Positions 6,296 through 7,604 of a DNA stretch of 7,604 bases are shown in pieces. Numbering within the stretch: the stretch's first letter is position 1; the number at the start of each line of letters is the position of its first letter. The translations under genes were made by a program, and so were the position numbers. The stretch is taken from assembly GCA_947589655.1 (NCBI GenBank), contig CANQCE010000048.1:1-7604 (forward strand), given 5' to 3'. Source of the DNA: an uncultured Clostridia bacterium (lineage in GTDB: Bacteria; Bacillota; Clostridia; Christensenellales; UBA1242). Below the pieces are notes generated by a model. The model made no database searches and was not told the origin of the DNA. It was given only the letters and a program-made list of their open reading frames with translations.

Positions 6296-6325
6296 ATTTT
6301 ATCAAAAAAGTGTTGTCTTTGTCAA
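6296..6325 (-). promoter_or_regulatory. Promoter of the ASCH-GNAT-ASCH operon
   Basis: On the minus strand a perfect TTGACA (6320-6325) and TAAAAT (6296-6301) are 18 bases apart. Transcription would start near 6289, giving a leader of only about 13 bases that contains the AAGGAG site. This is the strongest promoter match in the window. Confidence 0.75.
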
Positions 6326-6571
6326 CCAAAAGTCTTATTTAGATGTCGTGCAAATGCGACCTATGGCAACAACAAAATAGGCAAAACGAAGCAGTGCAGT
6401 TGGGGCACAAAAAAATGCCAAGCGGTTGTGCTGGTTTTAATTGATGCAGCCTAAGCCCATGATGGCGAGGAGAAAATGCTTGCTTGCAAGGGCATTTTCG
6501 ACGAAGCCATCTGGGTTCGAATAGCGTGCGAAAGCACGCTCGATTGCTTTGCAATCGCCGTTGGGGCACAA
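6326..6571. other. Intergenic array of stem-loops between the ASCH operon and tRNA-Glu
   Basis: No gene is supported in this stretch of about 245 bases, but it is densely structured. Seen in order are GTCGTG-CAAA-TGCGAC (6345-6360, two wobble pairs), GCACAA/TTGTGC (6405-6431), and GATGGC/GCCATC (6461-6511) enclosing AAAATGC/GCATTTT (6473-6498). Next come AGCGTGC-GAAA-GCACGCT (6523-6540) and, directly adjoining, CGATTGC-TTT-GCAATCG (6541-6557). The plus-strand form of the fourth has a GNRA-type GAAA loop. It could be a small non-coding RNA on either strand, a mobile miniature repeat, or a decayed element; sequence alone does not decide. Confidence 0.55.
6399..6424 (+). repeat. Direct repeat, copy 1
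   Basis: GTTGGGGCAC, a run of seven A, then TGCCAAGCG. It matches 6560-6584 apart from one A in the run. This copy lacks the inverted partner GCTTGGCATTTT that makes the second copy a terminator; instead its GCACAA can pair with TTGTGC at 6426-6431. Confidence 0.8.
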
Positions 6572-6584
6572 AAAATGCCAAGCG
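6560..6584 (+). repeat. Direct repeat, copy 2, overlapping the tRNA terminator
   Basis: GTTGGGGCAC, a run of six A, then TGCCAAGCG, matching 6399-6424. Together the copies flank about 135 bases of stem-loops. Its 3' half forms one arm of the terminator hairpin of the tRNA gene. Confidence 0.8.
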
Positions 6585-6599
6585 AGTGCTTGGCATTTT
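6572..6599. terminator. Terminator of tRNA-Glu (symmetrical hairpin)
   Basis: AAAATGCCAAGC (6572-6583) and GCTTGGCATTTT (6588-6599) form a perfect 12-bp stem with a 4-base loop, immediately after the CCA end of the tRNA. On the minus strand the stem is followed by further T residues (complement of the A run at 6570-6575), giving a standard intrinsic terminator; the plus strand has only four T. Confidence 0.88.
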
Positions 6600-6673
6600 G
6601 GTGACCCCGACGGGATTCGAACCCATGATACCGCCGTGAAAGGGCGGTGTCTTAACCGCTTGACCACGGGGCC
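6599..6673 (-). tRNA. tRNA-Glu (anticodon UUC)
   Basis: The minus strand folds as a complete tRNA with CCA encoded (complement of 6599-6601). The acceptor stem GGCCCCG pairs with CGGGGTC with one G-U. The D arm reads GTCAAGCGGTTAAGAC. The anticodon stem CCGCC/GGCGG closes the loop CTTTCAC, with anticodon TTC at 6638-6640. The T arm is GGGTTCGAATCCC with the invariant TTCGAAT loop. The discriminator base is A. Open frames on both strands across this gene are artefacts of the tRNA sequence. A promoter and a terminator of its own show it is transcribed as a single unit. Confidence 0.97.
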
Positions 6674-6693
6674 AAAAATTAGTAACACAACAA

Positions 6694-6722
6694 ATATAAT
6701 ACAATTTGCCCCCATAAGTCAA
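6694..6722 (-). promoter_or_regulatory. Promoter of tRNA-Glu
   Basis: On the minus strand TTGACT (6717-6722) is followed after 17 bases by TTATAT (6694-6699). Transcription would start near 6687, about 14 bases before the mature tRNA 5' end. Confidence 0.65.
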
Positions 6723-6757
6723 GTGTTTTTCAAAAAAAATATTAAAATTCTTTCATG

Positions 6758-6802
6758 TATAGAATTTTCTATAATACAAGAAAAATAATAGAAATTTCTA
6801 TA
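6758..6802 (+). promoter_or_regulatory. Promoter with two palindromic operators for the XRE gene
   Basis: A perfect TATAAT (6770-6775) marks the -10; the -35 is poor (TTCTTT, 6748-6753, 16 bases away). Two nearly identical dyads are present. TATAGAA-TT-TTCTATA (6758-6773) overlaps the -10, and ATAGAAATTTCTAT (6788-6801) falls just after the expected start. Their centres are 29 bases apart. The shared 15-base form is ATAGAA(T/A)TTTCTATA. They are probable binding sites of the small Cro-like protein encoded next, giving autorepression. Confidence 0.65.
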
Positions 6803-6827
6803 AAATCAATATTGGAGTTGTTCATAT

Positions 6828-7028
6828 ATGGATTTTATAGACATTTTAAAAGATCTAATGGTTGACTTAAACGTAAATCAATCTGAACTTGCCAAAATGA
6901 TTGGCGTTAAGCAGAGCCAAGTTAGCGAGTGGCTTAAAGGCAAAAGCAAGCCTGGCTATGACAGTTTAAAAGCCATTTGCAAAGCGTTAGACATTTCTGG
7001 CAACAGAATTTTAGGCTTGGACGACTGA
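6828..7028 (+). CDS. Small XRE/Cro-family DNA-binding regulator
   Basis: This 66-residue protein is essentially one helix-turn-helix domain of the lambda Cro/C1 type. The HTH covers about residues 18-37, QSELAKMIGVKQSQVSEWLK, with the usual Q-S-E-L-A opening, Gly in the turn and the recognition helix QSQVSEWL. The following SLKAICKALDIS is the conserved third part of the fold. There is no ligand-binding or dimerisation domain beyond this, so it most likely acts as a dimer on palindromic sites, and two such sites overlap its promoter. GGAG lies 10 bases before the ATG. It ends 2 bases before the comF-type gene, with which it must be co-transcribed. Confidence 0.88.
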   Translation: MDFIDILKDLMVDLNVNQSELAKMIGVKQSQVSEWLKGKSKPGYDSLKAICKALDISGNRILGLDD

Positions 7029-7030
7029 AA

Positions 7031-7604
7031 ATGAAAAATCTATCTGTTCGCTTTTCAAACTTTGTGAAAAAAGGCAAGAGGTTTATCTCTCGCATTCTTT
7101 ATCCAGACGACTACAAATGCATCTTCTGCGGAAAAGACATTCCAAACTTTTACAAAAGGCCTTATTGTGATGAGTGTGCGTGCGAACTTCCGTTTAACAG
7201 CGGCCATCGCTGCGAGATTTGCGCCCAACCCATTTATAACGAGGCAACGGTTTGCGATTTTTGCCAGAAGCAAAAGCGGTTCTTCAAAAAGGCAGTTTGC
7301 CCATTTATTTACAAGGATGTTGTTCGCAGGCAGATTCTGCAGTATAAAGACGGCAATCACCGCCACCTTGCAAAAGGTTTTGCAATAATTTTGGCAGATG
7401 CGTTGGAAGGCTTGGACTTTGATGTTATAACTTATATCCCCATGACAGACAAAAAGGAAAAGAAACGCTCGTTTAATCAATCCAAATTGCTGGCGGAAAT
7501 GCTTGGCAAACTTTTGTGCAAGCCTGTGCTGTGTTTATTTGAAAAAACACGCGATGTTGTTGCGCAAAAGCAGTTGTCTTATAGCGAAAGGCAACAAAAT
7601 ATGG
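7031..7604 (+). CDS. ComF-family phosphoribosyltransferase-like protein (3' end outside window)
   Basis: The frame is open from the ATG at 7031 to the window end (191 codons seen). The N-terminus has four Cys-x-x-Cys pairs (C30/33, C46/49, C61/64, C75/78), the zinc-binding region of ComF proteins. It continues with FIYKDVVRRQILQYKDGNHR and then YIPMTDKKEKKRSFNQSKLLA, matching the family's conserved basic segment ending in R-x-F-N-Q. The PRPP-binding loop expected later is beyond the edge. ComF proteins are needed for uptake of single-stranded DNA in natural transformation, and homologues are widespread also in non-transformable species. The start is supported by the family's N-terminal length, but no strong Shine-Dalgarno site is present; with only 2 bases after the XRE stop, translational coupling is likely. 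Confidence 0.9.
   Translation, partial: MKNLSVRFSNFVKKGKRFISRILYPDDYKCIFCGKDIPNFYKRPYCDECACELPFNSGHRCEICAQPIYNEATVCDFCQKQKRFFKKAVCPFIYKDVVRRQILQYKDGNHRHLAKGFAIILADALEGLDFDVITYIPMTDKKEKKRSFNQSKLLAEMLGKLLCKPVLCLFEKTRDVVAQKQLSYSERQQNM

Noticed and set aside
6399..6584. Direct repeats as a CRISPR array
   Set aside because: There are only two copies about 135 bases apart, with structured DNA between them and no cas genes nearby.
6513..6624. GGGTTCGAAT at 6513-6522 as a remnant T-arm of a second tRNA or an attachment-site duplication
   Set aside because: It is inverted relative to tRNA-Glu, only 10 bases match, and the flanks do not pair as a T stem, so neither a tRNA remnant nor an att repeat is supported.
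6339..6788. Open frames across the tRNA-Glu gene on both strands
   Set aside because: They read through the tRNA itself (for example the familiar DPDGIRTHD-like peptide that antisense tRNA sequence produces) and are well-known false genes.
7055..7480. Minus- and plus-strand frames over the end of the window (7055-7480, 7167-7388)
   Set aside because: They are shadows of the ComF gene, whose Cys pairs and R-x-F-N-Q motif identify the true frame.

Overview
The window looks like chromosomal DNA from a low-to-moderate-GC Bacillota (Firmicutes) bacterium, probably a clostridial or related lineage. The signs are AT-rich intergenic DNA, Shine-Dalgarno sites of the GGAGG type, sigma-A-like promoters, an ER-type (SipW-like) signal peptidase encoded next to TasA-like exported proteins, and a Cys4-repeat ComF protein. 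The genus cannot be told from this sequence alone. TGA serves as a stop, so the standard code applies.

Layout. (1) Bases 1-100 may hold the 5' end of an unidentified minus-strand gene. (2) A plus-strand pair encodes a MarR-family regulator (198-581), whose promoter sits so close to the ATG that the mRNA is probably leaderless, and cysteinyl-tRNA synthetase cysS (632-1987). A perfect bidirectional terminator (1986-2013) follows. (3) A minus-strand surface-fibre locus is read from 4534 to 2026: a small TasA-like protein, a stem-loop, a second anchored or exported beta-rich protein, and a SipW-like signal peptidase with a long charged cytoplasmic tail. About 260 nt of structured leader RNA precedes it. 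(4) A tightly overlapping minus-strand operon (6276 to 4927) encodes an ASCH-domain protein, a GNAT acetyltransferase and a second ASCH/PUA-like protein. (5) About 250 nt of stem-loops and a direct repeat (6326-6571) lie behind a minus-strand tRNA-Glu(UUC) gene that has its own promoter and terminator. (6) A plus-strand pair encodes a 66-aa XRE/Cro-like regulator with two matching palindromic operators over its promoter, followed 2 nt later by a ComF-family phosphoribosyltransferase that runs off the window.

How the genes work together. In the fibre locus, the SipW-like peptidase most likely processes the two proteins encoded upstream of it, which would then assemble outside the membrane. The intergenic hairpin and the leader are placed to set subunit ratio and expression. 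The ASCH-GNAT-ASCH operon is translationally coupled throughout and has its own strong promoter. By family it suggests RNA- or nucleoside-directed chemistry, but its substrate is unknown. The two most interesting places are this operon and the fibre locus with its unusual peptidase and leader RNA.
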